DNA of 64,000 nt from Flavitalea plasmicola (lineage in GTDB: Bacteria > Bacteroidota > Bacteroidia > Chitinophagales > Chitinophagaceae): positions 806,001 through 870,000 of the forward strand of contig NZ_JAUOTO010000005.1 of assembly GCF_030546645.1 (NCBI RefSeq). The letters are read 5' to 3'. The position numbers and the translations under genes are program-made. How positions within the stretch are numbered: position 1 is the first letter of the stretch; each line of letters opens with the position of its first letter. The notes under the pieces were generated by a model. That model searched no databases, was not told the DNA's origin, and worked only from the letters and a program-made list of their open reading frames with translations. This document shows, piece by piece, positions 1-8,937 of the stretch.

Positions 1-1214
1 GCCGCAGCGCCGCCCCTGGGTTTTTCGTAACCGGTGCCGGTGTGGGTGTGGGCAGCCTTAGATTTATTAGGTTCAGGAGTAAATGATTTCGTTTCATCAT
101 CCGCATCTTCCGGCCGGCTGTTGGATGGCGCTCCACTCTTGGAAGTAGACAGGGATCCCCTGAACGAGGAATTCAAATATTTTAATATACGAATCTCTTT
201 TTCAGTGAGCAGGCGCCAATGTCCGCGCTGTACGTTCTTCTTGGTAAGCCCTGCATACATCACGCGGTCCAGCCCTCTCACATCATAGCCCAGGTGTTCG
301 AATATGCGGCGTACGATACGATTGCGGCCGCTGTGGATCTCGAGACCCACCTGCGTCTTGTCTTTTGGATCGGCATAGGCGAGGACGTCCACATGGGCGA
401 GACCATCTTCCAGCTGTACGCCCGTAACGATCTGATCGAAGTCTGCCTTGGTCAGCGGCTTGTCCAGCGAGACGTGATAGATCTTTTTGATCTCATGTTT
501 CGGATGGGCCAGCTTTTGGGACAGGTCGCCGTCGTTGGTCAGCAACAGCACGCCGGAGGTATTCCGGTCCAGCCGGCCGACGGGGAACACGCGTTCCGTG
601 GTCGCCTGACGGATCAGGTCGAGGACAGTCTTGCGGCCCTGCGGGTCATCGGTGGTGGTGATATAATCCTTGGGCTTGTTGAGCAGTATATAAACGAAGT
701 TGCGGGATATGGTGACTTTTTTGCCATTGACCTTTACGAAGTCATCCGGAGAGACTTTCGTGCCGGGCTCAGTCACCAGCTTGCCATTGACCTCCACTTT
801 TCCCAGCCGGATCAGTTCGGCGGCATCACGACGGGAGCAGATGCCTCCATGGGCGATGTATTTGTTCAGGGGCAATGCATGGGGATCCTGGGGGGCGGCG
901 CCTTTGGGAGTTTGGACGGCGGGCGCTTTGGCTCCTGGTCCTGCAAGTGATTGGCTGGTGGGCTTCGATGGTGCGCCCGGGCCGGTGGCTTTCAGCACAC
1001 TGGTGGGCGGCTTTCTCTTGCCTGGGAGCTTTTTTGCCAGCTCTGCGTTGGCAATCTGCTCTTCGCGGGCCCTGCGCTTCTCTTCAAAATGTCTTTCGAT
1101 GGCCTCTTTGCGCTCCTTCTTGGCGGCTTTCTTTTCCTGGCGGAAGGCTTCTTTGATGGCAGCGTTGTTCTTCTTTGTGTAGAACTTGCTGAAATTATCC
1201 GTTTTGCGCTTCAT
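1..1214 (-). CDS. RsuA/RluB-family rRNA pseudouridine synthase (3' end beyond window)
   Basis: Probably isomerises one uridine of 23S (or 16S) rRNA to pseudouridine in the cytoplasm. Reading the minus strand from ATG at 1214 gives 404 open codons with no stop before the left edge. An unusual Lys/Glu/Arg-rich N-terminal extension of about 110 residues comes first. An S4 RNA-binding domain follows (about 113-160, with CSRRDAAELI and KVEVNG), then the catalytic core, with the family motif GRLDRNTSGVLLLTNDGDL around residue 214. The Asp in GRLD is the catalytic residue known for the family. The core ends near residue 345. A low-complexity Ser/Thr/Lys/Pro tail then continues off the window, so the full length is unknown. 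Whether it modifies the RluB, RluE or RluF site cannot be told from sequence alone. It is divergent from the SusC gene at 1430. Confidence 0.88.
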   Translation of the reverse strand, partial: MKRKTDNFSKFYTKKNNAAIKEAFRQEKKAAKKERKEAIERHFEEKRRAREEQIANAELAKKLPGKRKPPTSVLKATGPGAPSKPTSQSLAGPGAKAPAVQTPKGAAPQDPHALPLNKYIAHGGICSRRDAAELIRLGKVEVNGKLVTEPGTKVSPDDFVKVNGKKVTISRNFVYILLNKPKDYITTTDDPQGRKTVLDLIRQATTERVFPVGRLDRNTSGVLLLTNDGDLSQKLAHPKHEIKKIYHVSLDKPLTKADFDQIVTGVQLEDGLAHVDVLAYADPKDKTQVGLEIHSGRNRIVRRIFEHLGYDVRGLDRVMYAGLTKKNVQRGHWRLLTEKEIRILKYLNSSFRGSLSTSKSGAPSNSRPEDADDETKSFTPEPNKSKAAHTHTGTGYEKPRGGAA

Positions 1215-1259
1215 GTGCGATGGGGGATTTGCTGTTTTACAACAGTAAGTGATAAACGG

Positions 1260-1290
1260 CGAAGATACTAAATAAAAGGCAAATAGTCAA
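1260..1290 (-). promoter_or_regulatory. Candidate promoter for the pseudouridine synthase
   Basis: On the minus strand TTG (1290-1288) is followed after 20 nt by TATCTTCG (1267-1260). This is one mismatch from the Bacteroidota -7 box TAnnTTTG with a TTG -33 element. It would give a leader of about 40 nt. Confidence 0.4.
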
Positions 1291-1384
1291 TTTAAGTAAT
1301 ACGGGCGCGGGTTTGAGCGAATAAGTACCCGATAAACCCTGATCCCTGCAATAAAAATATTAGTCTACTTAATATATAGGGTTA

Positions 1385-1392
1385 TATATTTG
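1385..1392 (+). promoter_or_regulatory. -7 box (TAnnTTTG) for the first SusC/SusD pair
   Basis: TATATTTG matches the Bacteroidota -7 consensus exactly and lies 38 nt before the SusC start in an AT-rich stretch. No TTG is seen at the expected -33 distance, so activator dependence is possible. Confidence 0.45.
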
Positions 1393-1429
1393 CAGTCGGA
1401 AAACAAATTGAGTCACTAAATGAACTGTT

Positions 1430-4400
1430 ATGAAGCAACTGCTAACCGGGACCATGCCGGAGAAGCATGGATTATGGATCGCCGGACTAATGCTTATCTT
1501 TTTTTCTTTCTCCTCTCCCGTACAAGGGCAATCTAACAAAGTAAATGGCGTCGTGATCAGTAAGGCCGATAGCCTGCCGTTGCAAGGCGTCACCGTTGCA
1601 GTGAAAGGGACCAAACGAGCCACCGTAACCAACATCGAAGGGAAATTCGAGATAACGGCTTCACCTGGAGAGGTCATTCAATTCAGCTTCATCGGGTATA
1701 CGCCCCTGGAATTGCCAGCCGGCGCAGAAGGACCGCTGCAAGTGTCGCTGGAACAGGCGAAGGGCGCCTTGAATGAAGTAGTGGTGACGGCGCTGGGGAT
1801 CAGCCGGCAAAAAAAGTCATTAGGATATGCCGTGCAGGAGCTGAAGTCGAAGGACATTTCCGAGACGTCCGAACCGAACCTGGTCAATACATTGGAAGGC
1901 AAGGTGGCCGGGGTTCGCGTGACGAACAGCCAGGGCGATATGGGGTCATCGCGCATCGTCATCAGGGGCGAGACTTCCATCTCGGGCTATAACCAACCCT
2001 TATTCGTCATCAACGGTTTCCCTGTCGACAATTCGCAACTGGGCGCGGGCGGATCGAGGGATTTTGCGAATTCCATCTCGGACGTCAATCCCAGCGATAT
2101 CGAGTCCATCAGTTTTTTGAAAGGACCGAATGCCGCGGCGCTGTATGGTTCCCGCGCCGCACATGGCGTGGTGCTGATCAAGACAAAGAGTGGCCGGAAG
2201 AAAAAAGGCCTGGGGATCACCGTGAATTCCAACACGACTTTCAGCAACCTGCTGACCTTGCCGAAATACCAGAATGTTTTTGGGCAGGGCGCCAATGGCG
2301 AGTTCAGCTATAAGGATGGCGCCGGCGGCGGCGTCAATGACAACGTGGATGAGAGCTGGGGACCGAAGATGAACGGACAGATGATCCCGCAGTTCTTTGA
2401 CGGTACGCCACAGCCTTTTGTGCCGCATCCCGACAATGTGAAGAGCTATTTCAAGACGGGGGTCAGCTATAACAATGGGGTGGCCTTCGGCGATGCGGGA
2501 GAGAAATATGACTATCGCTTCTCCGCGAATACGCAGAAGATGTACGGCGTCATTCCCAACAGCGACCTGGGAAGGAATAATTTTTCGCTGAATACGACCT
2601 TGAAGCTGGATCCAAAGCTGACCTTCACGGCCAATGTCAATTATGTGCAGACCAGCGCAGGGAATGTGCCCGGGTCCGGCGGCAAACGCGCCACCAGCAC
2701 CATGCTGCAATTCATCTGGATGGGAAGGCAGGTGGATATGAACAAGCTGCGGGACCATTACTATAGTACGGGCAGCCCATTGAACTGGAATAATTCTTAT
2801 TACAGCAATCCTTTCTTTGTTGCTGAGCAGAACACGGTGGGTCAACGCCGGGACAGGATCATCGGCAATGTCGGTCTGAGCTATAAGATCACCAGCGAGC
2901 TGACGGCCAACCTGAAGGCGGCTACCGATTATTACACGGACCGCCGCAAGCTGCGGATCGCGTATGGCACCAGCGGCACGCCGTTCGGGTCTTACGAAGA
3001 GGACGCCTATACCGTGAGAGAGGCCAATACGGAATTCACATTGAACTACAACAAGAAGCTCAGCAGCGACTTCGCGCTGGAAGTGCTGGGCGGTACGAAT
3101 ATACGCACTGCCTCTGTAGAGCAGAATGACCAGAAGGCGCCCAAGCTGGCGGTGGCAGGACTATATACCCTCACCAATTCCCGGGACCCCCTGGTGTCGC
3201 TGAATAATTTTTCCAAGCTGAAGACCTATAGCATCTTCGGATCGGCGCAGCTGAGCTTCCGCAATTATGCATTCCTGAATTTCACCAGCCGCAACGATTG
3301 GGCTTCCACCTTACCTATTCAGAACCTGTCCTATTTTTATCCGTCGGTGAGCGCCAGCCTGGTGCTGTCGGATGCATTCGATATCAAGAGCGATGTGCTC
3401 AGCTATGCGAAGATCCGTGGCGGCTGGTCGAAAGTCGGGGCGGAGGCGGGAGCTTATCAGCTGAACAATACCTTTCCCTTTATCACACCTACTTTCGGCA
3501 CCTATCCTCAGCTGACGGCAGGCGCAGTGGATCTCAACTCCACGCTGAAGCCCGAGATGACGACGGCTTCAGAAATAGGTGCGGAAGCGGGCTTCTTCAA
3601 CAACCGCGTACGGCTGGACCTCAGCCTGTACCACAGCAGCAGCTACAACCAGATCCTGAATGTGGATGTCAGCACCACCACGGGCTACAAACAAAAGCTC
3701 ATCAATGGCGGTCGCCTGAACAACAAAGGCATCGAAGTACAATTGGGCGTCACACCCGTGAAGACGGCGCATTTCACCTGGGACATCAATGCGAACTATG
3801 CGTCCAACCGCAGCAAGCTGATCTCCCTGGACGAGCAGGGAAAGCTGCAGACCTATTCCCTGGGCAATGACGGCACGATCCAGGTGGTGGCGCCAGTAGG
3901 AGGCGCTTATGGCAGCCTGTATGGTACGGCGTTCCTGCGGAATGCACAGGGCCAGATCATCGTGAATGACGACGGGTCGCCCGCCGCCAATCCCACCAAC
4001 AAGATCCTGGGTAAGTATACACCGGACTGGCTGGGCGGCGTCACCAATACTTTTACCTATGATCATCTTTCGCTGAGCGTGCTCATTGACGGCAGCTTTG
4101 GCGGATCGCAATATTCTTCCACCAATGCGACCGGATCTTATACGGGCGTGCTGGCTTCGACCCTGCCGGGCAGGGATGCCGCACATGGCGGACTGTCCTA
4201 CTATTATCCCGGGAATGACAATTCGGTCGCGCCCGTGGCAGGGACGGCAGGTCCCGCGGGTGAGAAGGTGTATGATGACGGCATCATCTTCAAAGGCGTG
4301 ACCCAGGATGGGAAAGCGAATAAGTCTATTACGCCGGCTTCGCAGTATTATAAGAACCTCAACAATTTCGACGAGGCGTGGATCTACAGCTCTTCCTTTA

Positions 4401-4633
4401 TCAAGCTGCGGGAAGTCAGGCTGGGCTACGACTTACCGGCCAGGTGGCTGCAGCCGATCGGGTTTGCCGGAGCCACGGTGACATTGGTGGGACGCAACCT
4501 TTGGATCATCCATAAGAAAGTACCCAATGTGGATCCCGAGACGGCGTTCAATACGGGGAATGCACAGGGCCTGGAGGACCTTAGCCTTCCTGGTACCCGG
4601 AGCTATGGAATCAATGTGAACTTTAAATTTTAA
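1430..4633 (+). CDS. SusC/RagA-family TonB-dependent outer-membrane transporter
   Basis: Outer-membrane barrel that would import an oligosaccharide or other ligand together with its SusD partner, powered by TonB. It has 1067 aa, normal for the family. A signal peptide ends near residue 34 (VQGQ). A carboxypeptidase-regulatory-like domain follows at about 37-115, then the SusC signature region NEVVVTALGISRQKKSLGYA and the plug domain to about 235, then the barrel. It ends in the aromatic GINVNFKF typical of outer-membrane proteins. There is no STN domain, so unlike the SusC at 10513 it is not expected to signal to a FecR. The next gene starts 6 nt after its stop. Met9 is an alternative start. 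The substrate is unknown because no enzyme gene is attached to this pair. Confidence 0.95.
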   Translation: MKQLLTGTMPEKHGLWIAGLMLIFFSFSSPVQGQSNKVNGVVISKADSLPLQGVTVAVKGTKRATVTNIEGKFEITASPGEVIQFSFIGYTPLELPAGAEGPLQVSLEQAKGALNEVVVTALGISRQKKSLGYAVQELKSKDISETSEPNLVNTLEGKVAGVRVTNSQGDMGSSRIVIRGETSISGYNQPLFVINGFPVDNSQLGAGGSRDFANSISDVNPSDIESISFLKGPNAAALYGSRAAHGVVLIKTKSGRKKKGLGITVNSNTTFSNLLTLPKYQNVFGQGANGEFSYKDGAGGGVNDNVDESWGPKMNGQMIPQFFDGTPQPFVPHPDNVKSYFKTGVSYNNGVAFGDAGEKYDYRFSANTQKMYGVIPNSDLGRNNFSLNTTLKLDPKLTFTANVNYVQTSAGNVPGSGGKRATSTMLQFIWMGRQVDMNKLRDHYYSTGSPLNWNNSYYSNPFFVAEQNTVGQRRDRIIGNVGLSYKITSELTANLKAATDYYTDRRKLRIAYGTSGTPFGSYEEDAYTVREANTEFTLNYNKKLSSDFALEVLGGTNIRTASVEQNDQKAPKLAVAGLYTLTNSRDPLVSLNNFSKLKTYSIFGSAQLSFRNYAFLNFTSRNDWASTLPIQNLSYFYPSVSASLVLSDAFDIKSDVLSYAKIRGGWSKVGAEAGAYQLNNTFPFITPTFGTYPQLTAGAVDLNSTLKPEMTTASEIGAEAGFFNNRVRLDLSLYHSSSYNQILNVDVSTTTGYKQKLINGGRLNNKGIEVQLGVTPVKTAHFTWDINANYASNRSKLISLDEQGKLQTYSLGNDGTIQVVAPVGGAYGSLYGTAFLRNAQGQIIVNDDGSPAANPTNKILGKYTPDWLGGVTNTFTYDHLSLSVLIDGSFGGSQYSSTNATGSYTGVLASTLPGRDAAHGGLSYYYPGNDNSVAPVAGTAGPAGEKVYDDGIIFKGVTQDGKANKSITPASQYYKNLNNFDEAWIYSSSFIKLREVRLGYDLPARWLQPIGFAGATVTLVGRNLWIIHKKVPNVDPETAFNTGNAQGLEDLSLPGTRSYGINVNFKF

Positions 4634-4639
4634 TCCAAG

Positions 4640-6067
4640 ATGAGAAAGATATATATAATCGTTGCGTTGGCCATTGGGTTCGCCTCCTGCAAGAAAGAGC
4701 TGGCAAAGGTCAACAAGAACCCTAACGGGACCGAGAACCCGCAGCCTGATTATCTGCTGACGGCCGCTGAAAAACTGACGGCGGACACCTACTGGGGCGT
4801 GGACAATAATATGAATGCTTCCCTCCTGTTCATCCAGCATTGGGCGAAGATCCAGTATACAGACCCCGATCGCTATATTTTGAACAACGGCAGCTTTGTC
4901 ACCTTGTGGAATACTTTGTACGGGCAGAGCATTACGGACCTCAACCAGGTGCTCTCCATTGCCGCCAACCAGCAGAACAACAACTACAAGGGCGTGGCGC
5001 TCACGCTGCGCGCCTGGGCTTTCCAGCTGCTGACGGACGCTTATGGGGATATCCCTTACAGGCAGGCGGGCAATATCGACAGTTTTGTAACCCCCGCCTA
5101 CGATACGCAGGAGGATGTATATAAGGGACTGCTGGCCGACCTGAAAACGGCGCAGGCAGCGCTGGATCCTTCGGGGCCCGCCATCCAGGGCGATCCTATC
5201 TACAGCGGGAAGATCGAACGCTGGAAGAAATTTGCCAACTCCCTGCGCCTCCGTATCGCGTTGCGTATTGCGGATCGTGATCCCGATGTGGCACAGCAGG
5301 TCTTTACGGACATACAGGCAGAGGGCGGCACGTATATCGCCAGCAATGACGAGATCGCACAGCTGGTGTACCTGAGCTCTCCCAACCAGAACCCTGTGAG
5401 CAATATTTTCGACACGCGCCAGGATTACCGCATCAGCAAAACCATCGTGGACAGGCTGGCGGCATTGAATGATCCCCGCCTTCCCGTATATGCCACCGTC
5501 ACGGACGATGCGCCGCATGGGTATGTAGGGGTACCCAATGGACTGCTGACGGCCGATGCCAATAGCCTGGGCCTTAGCAAGACGTCGAAGCCCGGCGCTT
5601 ATTTCCGCGCGCCATCCGCGCCTGCCGTCATCGTCAGCTATGCCGAAGTGCTGTTCGATCTTTCGGAAGCCGTCTCCCGTGGATTTATCACGGGTGATGC
5701 GGCGGACCTTTATAAGCAGGCGGTGCTGGCCAGTCTGGCGCAATACGGGATAACGGATGCCACCGTGACGGCCAACTATCTCGCGCAGGGTTCCGTGCAG
5801 TATGATGCGGGCAATTACAAGAAGTCCGTTGGCGAGCAGAAGTGGATCGCGTTGTTCGGGCAGGGATTGGAGGCTTTTGCAGAGTGGAGAAGGCTGGATT
5901 ACCCGCAGCTGGCGCCGGCCGTGGCAGGGACGCTGGGAGGGAAGATGCCTTTGCGGTTCATCTATCCGGGTTCCGAACAGTCACTGAATGGAGCGAACTA
6001 CACGAAGGCGGTGGAGCACCAGGGGGCTGACCTGCTGACGACGAAATTGTGGTTCGATAAGAACTAG
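4640..6067 (+). CDS. SusD/RagB-family lipoprotein (SusD-like_2 type)
   Basis: Surface lipoprotein forming the lid of the SusC channel encoded just upstream, so an operon partner. It has 475 aa, with a lipobox at GFASC (Cys17) followed by KK. The N-terminus KVNKNPNGTENPQPDYLLTA is typical of the SusD-like_2 (PF12771) branch, which is common in pairs not linked to glycoside hydrolases. The helical TPR-like scaffold continues through RAWAFQLLTDAYGDIPY. The 3' side is followed by two strong stem-loops before the sigma-factor gene. Ligand unknown; peptides, sugars or other nutrients are possible. Confidence 0.93.
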   Translation: MRKIYIIVALAIGFASCKKELAKVNKNPNGTENPQPDYLLTAAEKLTADTYWGVDNNMNASLLFIQHWAKIQYTDPDRYILNNGSFVTLWNTLYGQSITDLNQVLSIAANQQNNNYKGVALTLRAWAFQLLTDAYGDIPYRQAGNIDSFVTPAYDTQEDVYKGLLADLKTAQAALDPSGPAIQGDPIYSGKIERWKKFANSLRLRIALRIADRDPDVAQQVFTDIQAEGGTYIASNDEIAQLVYLSSPNQNPVSNIFDTRQDYRISKTIVDRLAALNDPRLPVYATVTDDAPHGYVGVPNGLLTADANSLGLSKTSKPGAYFRAPSAPAVIVSYAEVLFDLSEAVSRGFITGDAADLYKQAVLASLAQYGITDATVTANYLAQGSVQYDAGNYKKSVGEQKWIALFGQGLEAFAEWRRLDYPQLAPAVAGTLGGKMPLRFIYPGSEQSLNGANYTKAVEHQGADLLTTKLWFDKN

Positions 6068-6082
6068 TCAAGTACATAGATT

Positions 6083-6111
6083 ATACAAAAGAGCGGCCGA
6101 CCGGCCGCTCT
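6083..6111 (-). terminator. Stem-loop with minus-strand U-tract
   Basis: AGAGCGGCC (6090-6098) pairs with GGCCGCTCT (6103-6111) around a 4-nt loop. Read on the minus strand it is followed by TTTTGTATAA, the arrangement of an intrinsic terminator. The only minus-strand transcription that could use it comes from the hydrolase operon ending at 6761, across the sigma gene. Confidence 0.5.
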
Positions 6112-6148
6112 CTCCCAGATTGACGAAGTTAATCTGGACATAAATGGG

Positions 6149-6190
6149 AAAGAGGGTGTCTCGATTTTTTACCTTTGAGACACCCTCTTT
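6149..6190. terminator. Perfect 14-bp stem-loop between SusD and the sigma gene
   Basis: AAAGAGGGTGTCTC (6149-6162) and GAGACACCCTCTTT (6177-6190) are exact reverse complements around a 14-nt loop. Each side ends in a short T or A run, so it could act as a terminator in both directions. It would stop SusCD read-through on the plus strand. The loop and 3' arm also contain TACCTTTG (6170-6177), a -7-box match. Confidence 0.55.
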
Positions 6191-6201
6191 TCGTACCTTT
6201 A
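6170..6201 (+). promoter_or_regulatory. Two candidate -7 boxes before the sigma-factor gene
   Basis: TACCTTTG (6170-6177) matches TAnnTTTG exactly. TACCTTTA (6194-6201) has one mismatch and ends 6 nt before the ATG, which would give a nearly leaderless mRNA. No clear TTG -33 element is seen for either. Confidence 0.4.
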
Positions 6202-6207
6202 GGTTGC

Positions 6208-6774
6208 ATGGCGGAGGAAGGCATCCAAATAAAAGAATGGCAGCAACGGATTGCATTGTACGAGGACATGAAGGCCTATGGTCAGCTGTACGACCATTTA
6301 TTCGACGGGCTCCACCGCTTCTCCTATGCCTTTGTCAAATCCAGCGAAGTAGCCGAAGAGATCGTATCGGATGTATTCATCAAGCTGTGGCAGATACGCA
6401 ATCGCCTCCATGAGATAGCCAACCTGAAAGTATACCTGTATGCCATTGCCCGCAACCTTTGCCTGAACTATATCAACCGCGACTATAAGAGCCCGGCCAT
6501 CAGCCTGGACGAGGTCGAACCCGAGACGATGATCGAGGTGGGAGATCCCGAAGAGATCTGCATTTCGGCCGACACGCTGGAGGCTATCCGCGCGGTGATC
6601 CGGCAGTTGCCCCCGCAATGCCGCGTCATTTTCCAGTTGGTGAAGGAGGAAGGGATGAAATACAAAGAGGTGGCGGATGTGCTGCATATCTCTCCCCTGA
6701 CCGCCCGCAACCAGGTGGCTATCGCCACGAAAAAAATAATAGAATTGTTGCCGGCCTATCTCAATGTCCGGTGA
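6208..6774 (+). CDS. ECF-subfamily RNA polymerase sigma factor (FecI/sigma-70 family)
   Basis: Directs RNA polymerase to target promoters, probably after release by a FecR-type anti-sigma factor. It has 188 aa from ATG 6208. A TTG 33 nt upstream is in frame but would add residues encoded by the stem-loop, so the ATG is preferred. Sigma region 2 lies at about 28-90 (AEEIVSDVFIKLWQ, VYLYAIARNLCLNYI). Region 4 lies at about 130-180 (LPPQCRVIFQLVKEEGMKYK then a helix-turn-helix). No anti-sigma gene is adjacent. The nearest is the FecR at 14118-15287, at the other end of the convergent sugar locus. Its last 14 bp overlap the 3' end of the hydrolase gene on the opposite strand. Pairing with that FecR is inference from synteny. 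Confidence 0.92.
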   Translation: MAEEGIQIKEWQQRIALYEDMKAYGQLYDHLFDGLHRFSYAFVKSSEVAEEIVSDVFIKLWQIRNRLHEIANLKVYLYAIARNLCLNYINRDYKSPAISLDEVEPETMIEVGDPEEICISADTLEAIRAVIRQLPPQCRVIFQLVKEEGMKYKEVADVLHISPLTARNQVAIATKKIIELLPAYLNVR

Positions 6775-7813
6775 GCGACCGGATCAGGGCCGTCTCCTTT
6801 GGATCATAGGGTCTGCCATCGGGTCGGAAGATCTCATGGAACCATAATTTCGGCTCGGCCCCATCGGGCATGGGCGTATCCCAGGCATATTTTGTATTCG
6901 TCTTCCCTGCCACGAGGCCCCAGTTGATGGCGGCTATATGTTCCCGTTGTAACATGGGCATCGTATTGGCAAAGGTGCTGTTGCGGGGACGGGCCATGTA
7001 TTCCGTGCAGATCAGGGGGCGGCCATAGGGTTTCAGGGTATCGATGGTGCGTTGGTGTTCTTTCGGCGGCTGGTAATCATGATAGGTGATCACGTCCGAG
7101 CTGGCAAGCTGGTAAGTATTCAGCTCATGCAGGTCCTTGCTCCATACCCCAGCCGACAGGGGCTGGTCGGGACCCGCCTCCCGGGCCCATTGGAAGACTT
7201 TTTCCAGCAGGGGCAGGCTCTTATTGCCGTAGCCGGAGTTGCCGGGCTCATTGTAGAGATCCCACAGGAGAATGCGCTTGTCGTGCCGGAAAGTATTTAG
7301 TATGTCTTTGACGTAGGTTTCCAGGGTATCTGCGAGTTTTGGCTCGTCATACAGCAACTGGCCCGGGTCGCGGATCCAGCCGGAGTTGTGGATGCCGGGT
7401 TTGGGAGCGGGTTGGGCGCCGGCCTGATAGGTAGGGTTCCAGCAGTCATCGAAGAAAACGAAGATGGTGACGATATGATGACGGGCAGCGATCCGCAGGT
7501 ATTGGCCGATGCGGGCTTTGAAGCCTTGGGGGTCCTCCTGCCAGGCAACATGATGGAGGAATACGCGCATGCAGTTGAGCCCGATGGAGGCTGCCCAGCC
7601 TAGTTCCTTATTGATGGTGACCGTGTCGAAAGTAGGCGCCTGCCACATCTCCAGCTGGTTGATGGCCGTACTGGGAATGAAGTCGCAGCCGCGGAGCCAG
7701 GGTTTTGCGGCATACCAGGTATTGGCTTTGGCAGGCGACCAGGTGGGACGTTGGGCTTGAGTCGTGGTGGCCGCCACCAGTAGCGTAAAAAGAATGAGGT
7801 TTGTTATTTTCAT
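6761..7813 (-). CDS. Secreted GH-A clan glycoside hydrolase (cellulase/GH5-like)
   Basis: Likely cleaves beta-linked polysaccharide in the periplasm or at the surface. Proteins with this sequence pattern are often labelled 1,4-beta-xylanase or cellulase-family; the exact GH family is not certain. The start at 7813 gives a clean signal peptide (about 1-20, ending TTTQA) and 350 aa. A longer upstream open frame is ignored because it overlaps the GH43 gene. The TIM-barrel clan markers are visible: WDLYNEPGN with the acid/base Glu189, and ICTEYMAR with the nucleophile Glu271. It is the last gene of the minus-strand operon, 8 nt after the GH43 stop, and its 3' end overlaps the sigma gene by 14 bp with no terminator between. 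Confidence 0.85.
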   Translation of the reverse strand: MKITNLILFTLLVAATTTQAQRPTWSPAKANTWYAAKPWLRGCDFIPSTAINQLEMWQAPTFDTVTINKELGWAASIGLNCMRVFLHHVAWQEDPQGFKARIGQYLRIAARHHIVTIFVFFDDCWNPTYQAGAQPAPKPGIHNSGWIRDPGQLLYDEPKLADTLETYVKDILNTFRHDKRILLWDLYNEPGNSGYGNKSLPLLEKVFQWAREAGPDQPLSAGVWSKDLHELNTYQLASSDVITYHDYQPPKEHQRTIDTLKPYGRPLICTEYMARPRNSTFANTMPMLQREHIAAINWGLVAGKTNTKYAWDTPMPDGAEPKLWFHEIFRPDGRPYDPKETALIRSLTGH

Positions 7814-7821
7814 GCGTTTTA

Positions 7822-8883
7822 TTATTCGCCGGAAGGCTTGGTGATGGGTGTATTGATCTTTGCGGGCGTCCCAAAATTGGGCGTGCCGTCTGTATTCCAC
7901 GTGAAGGGCTGCATCCGGGGACTGCGTGCATCGCCACAGCCTTGACCTGCCTGCGCGTTGGCGTGGTAGAGGATCCATTGCTGTTTGCCGTCGCGGGACG
8001 TGAAGAAGCCGTTGTGGCCTGGCGCATAGGCGCCGTTGCTCACCTGGGAGCTGAATACGGGATTGGGAGATTTTGTCCAGTCGGCGGGGTTCAGCGGATC
8101 ACCACCGGTCTTCAGCGTCAGCAGGCCCAGGCAGTAATTGTCCGTCCAGCAGCCACTGGCCGAATAGGTGAGGAACAGCTGGCCGCTGGGGTTGATGAGG
8201 GCTTCCGGCCCTTCATTCACCGCGGGTGGGGCGCCGGCTTTTTCCCAGCTGAGTGTGGGCGAGGAGATGAGGACGCGCTTACCCGTGATGGTGACAGGAT
8301 CCGACAATTTTGCGATATAAAGATCCTGTTCCGTGTTGGCGCCGGCCTGCCATCCGGACCAGACGAGATACAGCTGACCGTTGTATTCGAAGGCGGAGGC
8401 GTCGATGGCCCATCGGTCGTCGGTGGTGTCGGCTACCTTGCCTTTAAAGGTCCAGGCGCCTTGTGTCGGGACGGCCGCGTCATTTTCCAGTACATAGATC
8501 CGGTGGTTGTCATTGTTGCCGTCATCCGCCGCGAAATACAGGTACCATTTATTCTGAAAGCGGTGCAGCTCCGGCGCCCAGAGCTCTTTGGAATAAGCGC
8601 CGGAAACGGGCGGTGTCCAAACAGTGGTGATGGTGGCTTTGGACAGGGCGGACATTTTAGACGTGGAATAGATCGCCAGGCGATTGCCCAGCGTATGCAT
8701 GTAATAATACATCGTGTCCTGCTGGATCACCCAGGGGTCGGGACCGCTGGACAGGAGCGGGTTGGTGAATGTAGTGTCAGGGTTGGTGGGCGGCGGGTTG
8801 TTGGTCGTTGAGCTGCCGCTCTTGCCACACGCTGTAATGGTTAGTGTGATGCTGATGATCAGGAGGCGGAATAAGATAGTCAT
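7822..8883 (-). CDS. GH43-family lipoprotein (arabinofuranosidase/xylosidase-like)
   Basis: Five-bladed beta-propeller hydrolase that probably removes arabinofuranose or xylose side groups. It is a lipoprotein of 353 aa with lipobox TITAC (Cys19) and a Pro/Thr-rich linker. The three acidic residues expected for the family are in place: Asp49 in SGPDPWV (base), Asp161 in WAIDASAFEYNG (pKa modulator) and Glu224 in VNEGPEAL (acid). The WAPELH motif is also present. It lies between the SusD gene and the GH-A hydrolase on one strand with short gaps, so all are probably one transcript. GH43 has many specificities and the exact substrate cannot be read here. Confidence 0.9.
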   Translation of the reverse strand: MTILFRLLIISITLTITACGKSGSSTTNNPPPTNPDTTFTNPLLSSGPDPWVIQQDTMYYYMHTLGNRLAIYSTSKMSALSKATITTVWTPPVSGAYSKELWAPELHRFQNKWYLYFAADDGNNDNHRIYVLENDAAVPTQGAWTFKGKVADTTDDRWAIDASAFEYNGQLYLVWSGWQAGANTEQDLYIAKLSDPVTITGKRVLISSPTLSWEKAGAPPAVNEGPEALINPSGQLFLTYSASGCWTDNYCLGLLTLKTGGDPLNPADWTKSPNPVFSSQVSNGAYAPGHNGFFTSRDGKQQWILYHANAQAGQGCGDARSPRMQPFTWNTDGTPNFGTPAKINTPITKPSGE

Positions 8884-8937
8884 ATGATGGGGTGTGATTA
8901 GGAGCGTGCGCTTTGGGGCGCACGCTCGCTTGATGGA

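Noticed and set aside
219-1182. Plus-strand open frames at the left edge
   Set aside because: They are shadows of the pseudouridine synthase gene on the minus strand, which shows S4 and catalytic motifs.
4433-5743. 436-codon open frame on the minus strand
   Set aside because: Antisense to the SusC/SusD pair. It has no recognisable domain or start context.
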